DNA of 64,000 bases. Origin: Irpex lacteus (taxonomy: Eukaryota; Basidiomycota; Agaricomycetes; Polyporales; Irpicaceae). How positions within the stretch are numbered: the stretch's first letter is position 1; the number at the start of each line of letters is the position of its first letter. Position numbers and translations under genes: made by a program. Below are positions 12,086 to 23,539 of this stretch, one piece after another. The stretch covers positions 2,170,001 through 2,234,000 of the forward strand of contig MQVO02000002.1 in NCBI GenBank assembly GCA_001986395.2, given 5' to 3'. The notes beneath the pieces are model-generated. The model was not told the origin of the DNA and did no database searches. It worked only from the letters and a program-made list of their open reading frames with translations.

Positions 12086-13835
12086 GTATCGTGTCGCTGT
12101 GTCGCTGAACCTCTCTGGGACGGAAGCGTTCAAGCGAACTTTCCGCTGCGCTTGTACTGACCGCCGTACTCGTACTTGCTTTGCGGAGGGCCTGAATACC
12201 GCTGATTGTTGCTGCTTTGACGGGTACGATCTCTGCGCCGACAGAGGCCATGGTAGGCAGGGGGTCTTGGATTCGACCTCTGAAGGCCGTGGTGGGCGAA
12301 TGTCGTAAGTTGGTTTCTGTGGATGCGCGCTTCTGTTGTGCTTCTACGTGGGCATTCGAGTCTTCAATGAGAATAGGCCAGCGATGTACTCTCCGTAAGA
12401 AACCCTATGCAAATTGAGTTCAGCCCACGAATCCAAATGAAATCAAGTTCTGCACTTTTACAACACCAAAACTGGTGAAACGCCTGACATCGATTCCCAG
12501 CTCATGGACCCCACACTCTTCCATCCACTGATAGATTGTGATACCTGGCTTGAACCGAGAGTATAGATGTAGTAGTTTCGGCCAGTCTGGGATGTCTTTG
12601 CCTACATCAAGTGAGGTCGTCAGAGATCAGAATCAAATCGTGTGAGTTGTCAAACCTGGCTTTCTGACGTAGGGTCCACATTCCTCTTGGACGTGCGGTT
12701 CGTCTGCGAGCCACGATACACTCTTCTTCAGTGTGTACATGTTGGAATATTGGAAGATATCGATCATCATGATGACTTGATAATATCTTGTAAGGGACTT
12801 TAGTGCGTATCTTCGTGATCGTGGAAAGCAGATGACCTACAGGAGGTGCGCTATGGCCTGTCGTGTGAGGCCAATGTCGCAATCGGCAAGTCGAGCTATG
12901 CGAGCAACGTGATTCGTTCCGTCGATAAATTCACAGATCTGTGGTGAATATGAGCTCTTGCAGGAAGGTGAACCGTAGGCCACACCTTCGCAACAGTGAG
13001 GTCCCAATTTGGCTCTATTCGCCTCGCAAGAGTGATAAGAGAGAGCGGGACCTGCCAATCTTTCACCTCTGGCGGGTTGGGGTAAAAAGGAAAAATCTTC
13101 AGTTCGATAGAGTTGAACTGGTCGATCTCAACAGAGGTCTCAGAGTAAGAGTTCAAGTCCTCGTAGAGCTGTTCCAATATGGCGTGGATAGTGCTGGAGT
13201 TCTGTGGATTTGATAAAAATGCGGATTCTTCCTAGTGGATATCAATGCGCGAGTGCAAATAAAGAGTGGGGAAAACTCCTTACCTCGCACGACGTTAGAA
13301 CTCTGCTGACTTTGCGAACGACAGGCTCATAACAGCTGAGGTCTGCGTTTTTGTCGAAGACAAAGCAAAGATTGAACCGGAAATAATTTCGACGATACTT
13401 GCCCTTTAATTGCGCAGGAAACCCGATGATTCTATGGTCGCGTGTGGCAAACTTGACCAAACGGCCATACAATGCCCCTCGTGGTATGACGAACTTGCCA
13501 ACTTCCTCGAAATTGAAAAGGTACTTGTTCGATGAGGACCCGCGCTTCTGGGGGGATAGCCACAGTGGCCGTCCTTCATTTCTCGACAGCGCTGGAGAAG
13601 ACAATGCAGAGACAGGTATGGTATGTTCATCGTCAGGTCCTTGTGCACTGGGTGTTGTGGGCGAGGTAGTGAAGAGGCTGTTTGCGGCCGTTGGCGTTGC
13701 GGTTGCGAGAGACTGACTGCTGGTAGCAATCAGGCCTTCAGGAACTTGATGCACAATTCGCGGTCCAATGTGCTCGTCAAAGACTGCATAAAACACGGAT
13801 TCGATACGGGGCAGGAAGGAAGGTCCATCCGCCAT
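11652..13835 (-). CDS. NPR2: nitrogen permease regulator 2 (SEACIT/GATOR1 subunit)
   Basis: Npr2/NPRL2, part of the GATOR1 (SEACIT) GAP complex that restrains TORC1 at the vacuole when amino acids are short. Exon 1 starts MADGPSFLPRIESVFYAVFD followed by EHIGPRIVHQVPE, and later LFNLEEVGK-like and NYFRFNLCFVFDKNAD. Exon 2 opens EESAFLSNPQNSSTIHAILE. Further on are PNWDLTVAKV, ICEFIDGTNHVARIARLAD, YSNMYTLKKSV and FLRRVHRWPI. The C-terminal domain DGEHHTDELCTRF followed by WPVMEQWLRFI matches the NPRL2 terminus, stop at 11652. A Ser/Pro-rich insert of about 130 residues precedes it. The last 400 bases of this gene are duplicated at 14275-14700. Codons in this copy are intact, so this is the functional one. 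Confidence 0.92.
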
Positions 13836-14274
13836 GTCAATGTTGAGGCCTAGGTATTCAGCTGGAAGCTGGTTGCAGTGGTGGTGTGTGCGGTACTTTT
13901 GTTGTTATTACTCCCCCCTACAATGATATAGCATGTACTTACGAGACAGTCAGTCACAGCCTAACTCAGATCGGATGATCATTGGTGCAGACGGCGGGCC
14001 CAGCGCTGGCGCTCGCCGCTGCGCTGAATTCCCTATAAGGCAGTCCTAAAAGTCACCCAGACGCTCAGTGGCCCGGAGTCACAGACATTAAGTAGCTATA
14101 TCTCAGATTCTCAGGGTCTTTATACGCTCAATATCACCAGTCATCGCACTGTCCATTTCGGTATGCCAATATTACGAATTTACGGCTATACCAGGAGTAT
14201 ATTAAATAATACCCCAGTACTACGCTCTCGAAGCAAATACTAGCCTTCCCGTCAAGATCATAATTGACTTTTCT
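13836..14274. other. NPR2 upstream region
   Basis: About 440 bases between the NPR2 start codon and the right inverted-repeat arm. It must hold the NPR2 promoter. No exon or simple repeat seen. Confidence 0.45.
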
Positions 14275-14700
14275 TCTCAGTTGGTGGCGTTATCGAACAA
14301 AAATGAGAGGACAGCGGTGCGGTGGCCACGACAGATGACTTCCGCAGATGGACGTATACGGTACATCTGGAATCCTCTAGAGCTACCCCGTCTCCCGTAC
14401 AGCCTAGTCGCCCTACCGATCTTGGTGTCAGTGAGCATCCTGAGTAGTGCAAGGAGGTATGATGTTCCAAGACTATGGCCGGCGTCGACTGCGCCCGCTG
14501 TAGCTTTGCAAGCACTTGGGCGAGCATATCCCCCTGATCTGGCCCGATTCTGGAGGGAGAACGCCACATAGATGGGCTGTGCACACGATTCTCCATCGGA
14601 TGGCCTGTGATAGAGCGGTGGTTGCGCTTCATAGAAGGGGGAAGCGACGAGGGTGACGGCTTTGGAGAAGTGGCCGTTATCTACAAAGGACATCACACCA
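14275..14700 (+). pseudogene. decayed 3' fragment of NPR2
   Basis: Plus-strand copy of the last 400 or so bases of NPR2. The block equivalent to WPVMEQWLRFIGGG is recognisable (GGCCTGTGATAGAGCGGTGG), but the frame is broken by base changes and gaps, and the stop codon of the true gene is lost (TAC AAA instead of TAT AGG TAG). No 5' part of the gene is present. It is the duplicated breakpoint sequence, free to drift. Confidence 0.8.
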
Positions 14701-14757
14701 TCGATAGCGAAAACTTTCTTGGTTTAGGCAAGAGATCTGTTTGCATTGACGTAGCCT
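14275..14757 (-). repeat. right arm of inverted repeat flanking NPR2
   Basis: Inverted partner of 11582-12085. It carries the true RCL1 3' end (14724-14757, minus) and, immediately downstream, a decayed copy of the NPR2 3' end in plus orientation. Outside these limits the two arms stop matching. Confidence 0.85.
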
Positions 14758-16145
14758 GTACCATAGCACGAGAACAGCAATTCTGAGGATTCTGGATCGG
14801 ATGGGTCGCCCGGCACGATCTTGAATGATGTGCCGAATGCTTGCTTAACATCCCGGAGGAATTGTATTCTGCAATAGTGTGAATATATGCACAAGACGGG
14901 TTGGAGAACACGAAACACGTACGTGCGAGGGGTCGGTTCGCCCATTCGACAACGTCCAACGTCCTCGCTTCCGAGAACCATCAGCAGCAGTACCAGAACT
15001 TGATGCTGGCGGTCAACGCAGCCTCCTCTCCGTATTTCGCCCAATAGAGCTCTGGATGCCTGCAACGCAATATCCTCCGGCGTGATACCTGGCTGCGATA
15101 CAGCCTCCGCAGAGTGTATTGCGCCTGTAGTGGACTCGGCAAGAAGACTTAGGGCGTATCCAGGGGATTTGCCACTGTCTTCGCCTTTGTACACATCTGA
15201 GTAGAGGTAGATGTCCGGGATATAGCGGTTGAGGACTGAGCGAGAGGCTTCGATCATGCGGTTCGAGAATTGAGGACTAACGCGAACTGCATGACTGTGG
15301 GCCTGTGTGAGTCGATGGTGTAGTGAGGTATTATTATTTACTTACGCAATACCACGTATCCTCTTGATCTTCCCGGGTTCAACGAAATTCAAGGTTTTAA
15401 CTTGTTTGACTATGGGACATAGAAACTGGACTTCGCCGCCTCCTAGGGGTGGACTACCTCGTTTTTTGATCTAGAGACGTGTCGTGATTAGAAACATGAG
15501 AAAAGATACAGAGCCCTCACGCACTCTGAGTTCAAGCCCTTCGGAGACACCAAATAACTGCAAGTGTGGAAGGGTGACTGTGCGAATAAGGTCGGCCTGA
15601 GTAAAGCAATGAGGTGTAAGCACTCCGTGAAACGCGATAATACTGTACACATACTGAGAGATCGCGGTCGTCAGAGGTGATTCCACGAAGGGTGAGGTTG
15701 AAAGGTTTCTTGGCAAACGGAGCGAGCATCACGGCCGGCTCGAGGAAGTAGCCAATTGAGCGCGAGAGAGGGCAGTCGTGTGTCACCGAGCCCCCAGCGA
15801 TAATCCCTGGCTTCAGGAGAAGAGCAGTACCTGCGCAGAATATTCAGCGAGCGCACTTGAGATATTTGCAAGGGTTACACACCAGTCACAGAAATCTCTA
15901 TCACGGTACCATTAGTTACTCTCTCCAGTAGTCGCAGAAGGCTAACTTCATAGTCTAGCATATTCAAGCATAGTAAGCATTTGTAGAAATGATATCTCAT
16001 GCTAATCACCTCTAAGACCAGGATTCTTGTCGTCGGGTCGAATTTTGTCAATCTTGACGGGTTTTCCGCTCAATATGGAGAGAACGAGTCTATGGCGGAG
16101 AAACTGGTGGCCACTGAAATGAAGGACGGTGACAGGTTGCGACAT
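14724..16145 (-). CDS. RCL1: RNA 3'-terminal phosphate cyclase-like protein Rcl1
   Basis: Nucleolar partner of Bms1 in the U3 small-subunit processome, needed for 18S rRNA maturation. It has the cyclase fold but works in pre-rRNA cleavage. Start at 16145 (MSQPVTVLHFSGHQFLRHRL). Downstream exons give VKIDKIRPDDKNPGLRDYE, GGSVTHDCPLSRSIGYFLEP, FNLTLRGITSDDRDLSVD, GGGEVQFLCP, PGKIKRIRGIAHSHAVRVSP, then SVLNRYIPDIYLYSD, GKSPGYALSLLAESTTGAIH and LGEIRRGGCVDRQHQ. It ends CYGTGYVNANRSLA, stop at 14724. The order and spacing fit Rcl1, not the RtcA enzyme. The promoter is shared with UBA3 (head to head). Its last 34 bases lie in the inverted-repeat arm. Confidence 0.93.
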
Positions 16146-16383
16146 CAAGGGCTATTCAACGTTCAAAGAGCCTTGCTGGCAGTATTGAAGGGCTCTTTCG
16201 CTGGTGGCAGTCTTGCGGAGTGGAAGTGCGAGAACAAGTTATAGTTTATACTGCCATGGCGCCTAAGAAATTAATCGCGTCTCAAGCGCCCTGGAATGCG
16301 CGTGCAGCCACCGCGCGTTGGCGGCCTCCTCTGTCAGCGACCTCTATCTGCTTTCTCGCGAATTCACGGTCTATTCAGTAGAA
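16146..16383. promoter_or_regulatory. shared bidirectional promoter, RCL1 / UBA3
   Basis: Only 238 bases separate the RCL1 start (minus) from the UBA3 start (plus), so both core promoters and 5' UTRs lie here. A further in-frame ATG at 16318 would extend UBA3 by 22 codons and shrink the spacer. No TATA box stands out, which suits housekeeping genes. Confidence 0.6.
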
Positions 16384-18073
16384 ATGTCTCAAGGCGTAGC
16401 AGACAACGAACATGCAAACTCAAGCGACTGGCAGGACAGATACTACCATCTCGATCAGGTGCTGGACAGACCAGGGCCTCGCACAGATCCATCGTTCGCG
16501 GCCGGCGAGGGCGTACGTTACGGGTGCACGCAGGAACCTTTAGCCCTTGGTTCTGACATTATTGATACATAGGTGAAGGACTTCCTGCGAAATAAGTGCA
16601 AGATACTGGTCATCGGTGCAGGAGGTCTTGGATGCGAGATCCTTGCGAACCTCGCGCTCACAGGGTTCAAGGATATTCATGTCATAGACATGGACACTAT
16701 TGATATCAGTAATCTGAACCGCCAATTCCTCTTTAGGTATGTGCTTTATATTTCTATTGCCATGTTGGCTGACCTGGTCCAAGGCAGAAAGACGTCGGCA
16801 AGCCAAAGGCTATTGTGGCGGCGGAGTTCATCATGAATCGAGTACCCGGCGTGAAAGTCACCCCGTGAGTATTATGAGGCAAGGAATCATATCAACAGCG
16901 GTCTGAGGATACATGCAGCTACTACGGGAAAATTCAGGATAAAGACGATGAATACTACTTGCAATTCAACCTCGTCATCTGCGGTCTCGATTCAGTAGAG
17001 GCACGGCGATGGATCAATGCTACCCTCGTGAACCTCGTAGATCCGGAAAACCCAGAGAGTCTGAAACCGCTCATAGATGGGGGTACTGAAGGTATATTGC
17101 CCTGTCTATTCCACCGCAATATGCGATCGCTGACAGTGACTTCATTTGTAGGTTTCAAGGGGCAAGCCCGTGTCATCCTCCCCACCATCTCTTCCTGCTA
17201 CGAGTGCTCGCTAGACATGCTGAACAAACCGACTGCTTTCCCTATCTGTACTATTGCTAACACTCCACGGCTACCGGAACATTGTATAGAATGGGCATCG
17301 GTACTCGAATGGCCACGGGTACATGGCGGTTAGTCGCGCGTGAGCAGTTGCATGGGTGTACAATCTGATTCTTGGGTCTCCAGACAAGAAGTTAGATACA
17401 GACGATCCGGAACACATCGGTTGGCTGTTCCAGGTGGCCTCTAAACGAGCGCAGGAGTTCAAGATCGAAGGTGTTACCTGGTCACTGACACAGGGAGTGG
17501 TCAAGAACATTATACCTGCTATCGCCTCTACGAACGCTATCATTGCCGGTACGTATATTGCAGGCCAGGCACGCATAGGTCGCTGATTCGTATCGACCGT
17601 GTAGCTTCATGCTGTAACGAGGCGTTCAAGATCGCCACAAGCTCAGCTGCATACCTCGACAACTACTTCATGCTCATCGGCACAGACGGCGTCTACTCAT
17701 ACACCTTCCAGTACGAGAAGCGCGACGACTGCCCCGTGTGTGGTGGCGAGTCTATGGATATCTCGATCGGCAAAGAGTGGACAGTAGAAAAGTTGATTGA
17801 TACGCTCACAGAGAGACAAGACATGTAAGTTGCGTCCTCACACTATGGGTAAAACGCTCACTGAGGTGTTTTTCGTTTTGCAGACAGATCAAGAAGCCAT
17901 CATTATCGAGCGGGGAGAAACACATCTACTTCCAGGCGCCACCGCAACTGGAAGAAGCTACGCGACCTAACCTGGAAAAGAAGGTATCTGAGCTCGTGGA
18001 AGACGGCGGGGAGATAACAGTGACGGCTACCACCTTGCCTTTCAACCTGTCGTTGAGGGTTACGTTCGTATAG
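16384..18073 (+). CDS. UBA3: NEDD8-activating enzyme E1 catalytic subunit
   Basis: Catalytic half of the NEDD8 E1 (with Ula1/APPBP1); it adenylates NEDD8/Rub1 and forms a thioester for cullin modification. Eight exons (16384-16512, 16573-16736, 16784-16864, 16919-17091, 17152-17328, 17384-17548, 17605-17824, 17884-18073) join to 432 residues. Visible are the nucleotide loop [34 protein letters not shown], the zinc-binding CxxC pairs (SCYEC; CPVCGG), and the active-site cysteine in [38 protein letters not shown] follows, and a ubiquitin-fold C-terminal domain ends LSLRVTFV. Length and order fit UBA3. Start chosen at [18 protein letters not shown] at 16318 is possible. Confidence 0.94.
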
Positions 18074-18158
18074 AGCGGCAGACGGCTATCCAAATCATAG
18101 CAATGTACATCATACGGATAGAAGATACATATCCATTAGACTGTTGACCAGCCAACCC

Positions 18159-18400
18159 ACAGTTTTTTTTTCTCCGTGCCGGTATCTTGATTATTTGGTA
18201 GTACAGCAGGGTTCGTTGCTGTTGCCGACGGAGGTGTTCAGAAATGGTCAGTCAACCTACCATGTATCTCAAGCCACTCTGCGGTTTTTGTTTTCTCCCT
18301 CCTGCTTATTTGGTAGTGCAGCAGGGGTTCGATGCTATTGCCGACGGAAGGTGTTCAGAAAAAGGTCAGTCCACCTACCATATATCTCAGGGCCGATTGA
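18159..18400 (+). repeat. two-copy tandem repeat, about 120 bases per unit
   Basis: Units about 18159-18280 and 18281-18400 share a T-run, then TTATTTGGTAGT, CAGCAGGG, TTGCCGACGGA, GGTGTTCAGAAA, GGTCAGTC and ACCTACCAT in the same order with a few changes. It lies just after the UBA3 3' end. It is non-coding as far as I can see; the unit has no recognised function. Confidence 0.75.
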
Positions 18401-19637
18401 GCTTGACCGTTGTCACGTAGAACTTGAAGTCTGTCCTTGCACGGAGAAGCTCCGTCATGGAGGATGGACTTCGTACAGTCAAGCAAGTGTACGTCGACGT
18501 CACGGCCAACATTTGACATGACGTGATTATCAGCTATGTTGATCCCGAATGAAGTCAGAACGAGAGAACACACGTCGGTATAAATAGACAGGAAGACGTA
18601 TGTCAGAATCCTGCGTTCTTCACTCCGCCGCGACAGGCCCACCGTCTCTCGTTCGTTGGAAGTGGACACGGTCGGTATGCCCTGCCCGCATCTACTTACC
18701 TTGAGCTCGTAGGGTCATGTCTGGATTGAGATCACGGTGACGCAGGCACGCAGGAACGTCGGACTGAATTGTTTGGTAGACCTGGCACCTGGACGATTCA
18801 ATACGATACTTATATCTTCCGCCCGTCGCACACCGAGGACAGAGATCAGGCGCACTAGATACGCTCGATTTCTAGGTTGCACGGGTCCGTCCTGTAGTCT
18901 GCTCGTGGGCAGGCAAGTATGTGCGGGTATGGAGTCTATGGACGTGGTTCATCTTGTAGCATTGAACTGGAGCTGATGCGCGTGGACGAGTAGAGTTGCT
19001 TTCGTAGCCTCGTGGCGTTGAACGGAATGGGAGCTGTTGTTATTGCGCGTCTCGTGCTGATCATGATGGAAAGCAGTGACCTGTAGCAGCAGTTGTGAAT
19101 GGGTGGGAGATCTTCCTTCTGATTGTTCACACTAGTGCCCTCGGTCTAGCTTTATCTAGCAACTATCTTCTGTCCTCGTCCCGGTAGAACAGAAGCTACT
19201 ATCCGCCGCGGCAGCCGCTGTGGGACGACTGCAGCGTATGTCGAGGGAATGTCTTCGGTATTTTTGCCACCTAGCTATTGCCGACAATGCAGGCTATTTT
19301 ATTGGGATGTATTTGAGAAGCTGCGAGCGAGTAGACTGCTGTGAACTGAGATGCTCGGGCAGAGAGCGAGATTGATGGGGAGAAGAGTCCCGCGTGGAAA
19401 GCGCTGTTGGACGCGACTGGCTTTGCTTGCATGTTGCCAACCAACATGTCCCGGCTTTCAAACCTCATTCATCCTATTTCTTTCTAGCTTATGTCCAACT
19501 CTTGTTTCTAATCTACCCGACCCTCTTTTCTTCCCCACATCCACCACCACCCTCCTCCCAGCGCTGGACGTGACATCCCTACTCGTCGTACAACACAATC
19601 CATTCGCTGAAGTGAACATTCTACTAGACAAAGAATT
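18401..19637. other. gap without a supported gene
   Basis: About 1.2 kb. Minus-strand frames at 18355-18669 and 18936-19130 are open but short, lack known motifs and cannot be joined convincingly by splice sites. The last 200 bases are C/T-rich (19480-19560), fitting the promoter and 5' UTR of the downstream LIM gene. Confidence 0.4.
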
Positions 19638-22600
19638 ATGGCTCAGACTCTGAGTGCACCGGGCCCTGGGCCTGGCAGAATATCCCAGATACTCCCCTCG
19701 GTCAAGTGCTCGACGTGTGGCAAGCCAGTGCCGATTGCTGAGCTCGGGGACCATGTCTGTGCAGCGCCCCCTCCCATCCCTGCGGCGAGTGCAAAACCAC
19801 CCATGTCCCCCACATCACCCTCCTTTTTTCAGCAGAAGTATCAGAACCTCATCTCTGCCAATCGACCAGGGACTCCCAAGGCCTCACCCACCCCACCACC
19901 AGCCGTGAATGCTCCCCCTCGTTTATCATCCACAAGCCCCGCCCCTCGGACAACCTCCCCACTGTCTTTACAGAGAGGCTCTCTCAGTTCTTCCAGTACG
20001 TCTTCTCGAACACCGAGTCCTGGACCTCGCGTACAGTCACCCCTCGTACCCCCCTCGACCGCACCTTTGAATGTGCCACGTGCGGATCGCGTCTCAAGCC
20101 AATATAATCGCGCGAAAACGCCAGAGTCTTCAAACAAAATCGCATTCCCTTCCACTGCACCAGGGCCTCCCGAACCTTCACCACGTGTTCCCTCTCCTCT
20201 TAGACATCATCCATCCGAACCGACACGAGTCTCAACCACCCTCTCGGTATCTAGTCGCACTTCTTCTGAACCTGCGCCGTTCCTCAGTCATGATTCCATG
20301 CGGGCACCTGCGGTTGCCAGAACGCCTTCTCCTGGGGTAGCTTCTTTCTCAAGACAACAACAATTGCAGGCCCAACTAGGACTAAATGTTCAGCAACAGC
20401 AACTCCAAGATCAACCTCTGGTGGGTAGTGTTCAGCCACTAGCTCGTCCTCGGGCGCCATCCACCGCAAGCACGCGGTCTGCGACAGTGGGCGTACGCCA
20501 GCCCATTCAGTCCAGTCCAGCTCCTTTTCTCCCAAGTCCCGGTCCTTCTTCCACTTTAGGTGGTCCTTCACAGTTCCAACAGCGTCCCCGTGCTGCGACG
20601 GACATCGGGAACGGAATGCCCATGTCCCCTCCCATGGGTGATGGGTCTGACGTTATCTATTCGACACCGCACAGACCTATGCCCCCTCCCGGTAGCCAAA
20701 TGCGAGGCCCACCGCTGCATCTGAACCCGCAATATGTGCCGCCGGGCACACCTCAACCGCTGAGCCCCCACGGGCCGAGTTCTCCTGCTGCAGAGAATAT
20801 CGACACCAAGATCGGCGGAGAGGCGGGTATGGCTGGTGTTGGCAGGAGGGGATTCGCCGCTGCCGCTCGTGCTGCCATGTTTACACACCACATTGGTGGT
20901 GGTGGACCGCAAGGGGGGCATTTATCAATAAATAGTGAGTATCCCGGGATGGAAGGGCGACGGACGAATGTGCCTCATTTTCTCGACATCTCGTCGGCCA
21001 GTCACTACTGTAAAATCTATTCGCTTGTCCTCTGTTCATCCCTTTTGCTGATATCACGCCTTTTGTTATTTGTTCTAGCTGCCAATACGCCTCCTCTGTC
21101 CCCCGGTTCAACAGTGTCTCCTCGTTCGCCATATTCACAACAATCCCCAGTGTCCTTCGCGGGCCCAACATCTCCCCTGCGCGAAAACCCTCAAACCGTC
21201 GTAACGCCGACGCATGCAGCCATACTCACGCGCACGCCATCCCCGCTCGAAGGCGGAGGCATCCTCCGTGACCGCGTCATCCCTCCCGCATCCGAGCCAC
21301 CAAAGGTACCGTTGCCCGCTACACCCAGCACACCGTCCATGCCGTTCTTCGAAAAGTTCAAGAACAAGGTCCCGCCCATCGACGTCCCCCCTCGCACGCC
21401 CTCCCCGCCCGCAACGGAAAAGTCACCGTCATCCCCGGCAGAATCCGAGTTTGAAGGGCTCGCGTACGCTGATTCTGGCGACGAGGATAATGAAGACGAA
21501 CGGGCACGCACCACGTCTCAGCCCACGCCTCCCAGCCGGACACGGTTCCTGTCCATGTCTTCCGAGACGAGCTCTGTAAGTCGGTCAGACTCGAAGTACT
21601 CCTCTGGGTCGACGGTGCAGCCTCTTCGTCTGCGAAGCCTCTCGGCTTCCACTACGAGTTCGACGTATACGTCTAAACGTGCGACTATCAGGCTGCCGCC
21701 GGGAGGGTTGGATCTGGCGATGGAGACTCTGCTTGAGGAAGAGTCTGCTCCTGCTGCTACCGCTACTACGTCGTCATCGACCTCTGGTCCGGCCGTGCTT
21801 CCACTTCCCCCGCTCCCACCGCTACCCACCATCGGCGCTGGAAGAATCGGAGATGTTGGTAGCAGTAGCGAAAATGCCTTGGCCTCTCAGCGGGACAGCG
21901 TCAGTCGACCGAAACTTCCTGCCCGTGCGAACACCACTCCCGGGAGTAGCAGCTCGAGGCCAGAGTCGAGGGGCGTGGGCGCGGCGGTGAACGGGGCGAA
22001 GAGGCGAGCGACGGAGAAGGTGAGGAAGGTGAAGGCGTGTTTGAAGTGTCAGACGACGATTGAGGATGGGAAGTGGATACAGATGGAGGGCGCGGGGGTG
22101 ATGTGTGATCGGTGTTGGAAGAATATGTACCTGCCGAAGGTAAGTTTCTAGTGCAGTGGATGCCCTCGGATATACTGATGTTTTTCCCCTAATCTTTGCG
22201 GTTTTTTGTGATTGTAGTGTCGACGGTGTAATTTGGTGATTGAGAAGCAGGCTGTGTCGTCCTCGGATGGACAGTTGAAGGGAAAGTACCACAGGGACTG
22301 CTTCAACTGCCACACGTGCCAGGTACGTGTTCTGGCATTCGTGTTCCTTTATCATCGCTAACATTTTGTCTCGACTTAGAAACCCTTCCCCGAAAAGGAG
22401 TTCTACGTCTTTGACGGCAAACCCTTCTGCAAATATCACTACCACGAAGAGAACAACTCGCTCTGCGCAGCCACTCTCTGCGGTCAGCCCATCGAGGGAC
22501 CATGTGCGGTCGCACACAACGGCGATCGGTACCACCCCGAACATCTCACCTGCGAACACCCGCGGTGTTCCGAGAAACTCGTGGACTACTGGGAAGTCGA

Positions 22601-22754
22601 CGGCCGGATGTTTTGTGATAAACATGCGCAAGGTATCATGGACGAGGATGAAGATGATAATTATCCCATGGGAAACCAGCGGGATAGCATGCTTCATGCG
22701 ACGAAGCGACGAACGCGGTTCATTGACTTGGCCGGATTCGGGCAGACGAGCTAA
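19638..22754 (+). CDS. LIM-domain protein (paxillin-like architecture)
   Basis: Exons 19638-20934, 21079-22139, 22218-22322 and 22380-22754 join to 945 residues. Near the N-terminus is a small Cys/His motif (CSTCGKPVPIAELGDHVC). About 700 residues of Ser/Pro-rich disordered sequence follow. The C-terminus has a CxxC half-finger (CLKCQTT...CDRCW), then LIM 1 (CRRCNLVIEKQ...YHRDCFNCHTC...CKYHY) and LIM 2 (CGQPIEG...YHPEHLTC...CSEKL...FCDKH). LIM domains bind proteins, usually at actin structures; fungal paxillin-like proteins act at septa and polarised sites. That role is inferred from architecture. The intron at 20935-21078 is in frame in the genomic sequence but has good borders (GTGAGT, TTCTAG) and would otherwise insert a hydrophobic stretch into disordered sequence. 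Confidence 0.88.
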
Positions 22755-23539
22755 GACGGTCGCTATTCCGCATTCTTTCTCTCCTCTCTCACCTCCCCCT
22801 CCCTTCTCTTTCCCTTACTCCCCCGCCCTTTTTCTTACTTCACTTTACTTCGCGTCACAGCGTAATACTATTCTATCTACCCATGCAATCATCTCCAATC
22901 TTGTACTTCTATCGCAATATTTCCATTCTTCATCATATTCCGTTTCCTGTTCCTTTTCCTCCTCACCCGTTCACTCCACTTGCCGCCTCCTCTCGGAGCC
23001 CTCTAATAACCACATCACACGACCCCGGACCTCACATTTATATCTCCCTTCGCCATTGGACATCATTTCTTTCGTTCGATATACCCCCACACCTATTCAA
23101 GCAGTCTGATCACGGACAGACAAAGATTTTATTGCCCTAGAAACCTACATTTTCCGCCTTTCTTCGTGTTTATACCCTCATTGTTTGTGATTATTGTGGT
23201 TTTGTTTTTGGGTTTTACGGCAGATGGAGGAGACGGACGTGCATTTGTTATTGTTGAATACGGTCCGTTCAAGTTGTGTGCACATATCTACTAGTCTTTT
23301 GTACAATACATACTACCTGGATCGTACCATATAGGTAGACCTTGCTCGACTTCGCGCTGTGCTGCAGCGCTGATCGATTGTCTGAACTGCAACGATAGGT
23401 GAGCCCGCTCAGGAGTGCTAACTTCAACTGCTAAGTACTGTTGCGGTCATTCACGGCTTTCTTTTTCGCTTCTTCCATTGTAATGGCATACTACGCTACA
23501 GTGACATGGTTGACTAGTAGTTCAAACGCATAGCACCCG
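22755..23539. other. 3' flanks of two convergent genes
   Basis: About 780 bases between the LIM gene stop and the stop of the CBM19-like gene. The first 400 bases are strongly C/T-rich (22770-23010), typical of a fungal 3' UTR. No exon seen. Confidence 0.45.

Noticed and set aside
14258..14696. Minus-strand frames of 124 and 139 codons near RCL1
   Set aside because: They are antisense to the decayed NPR2 fragment in the inverted-repeat arm.
18355..19130. Minus-strand frames that might form a small gene in the UBA3-LIM gap
   Set aside because: One frame overlaps the tandem repeat, no start or splice set joins them, and no family pattern is seen. RNA data could overturn this.
21002..21078. 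Hydrophobic segment in the LIM protein (VLCSSLLLISRLLLFVL) as a membrane anchor
   Set aside because: It is encoded inside a sequence with good intron borders (GTGAGT at 20935, TTCTAG at 21078), and removing it keeps the frame and the Ser/Pro-rich character.
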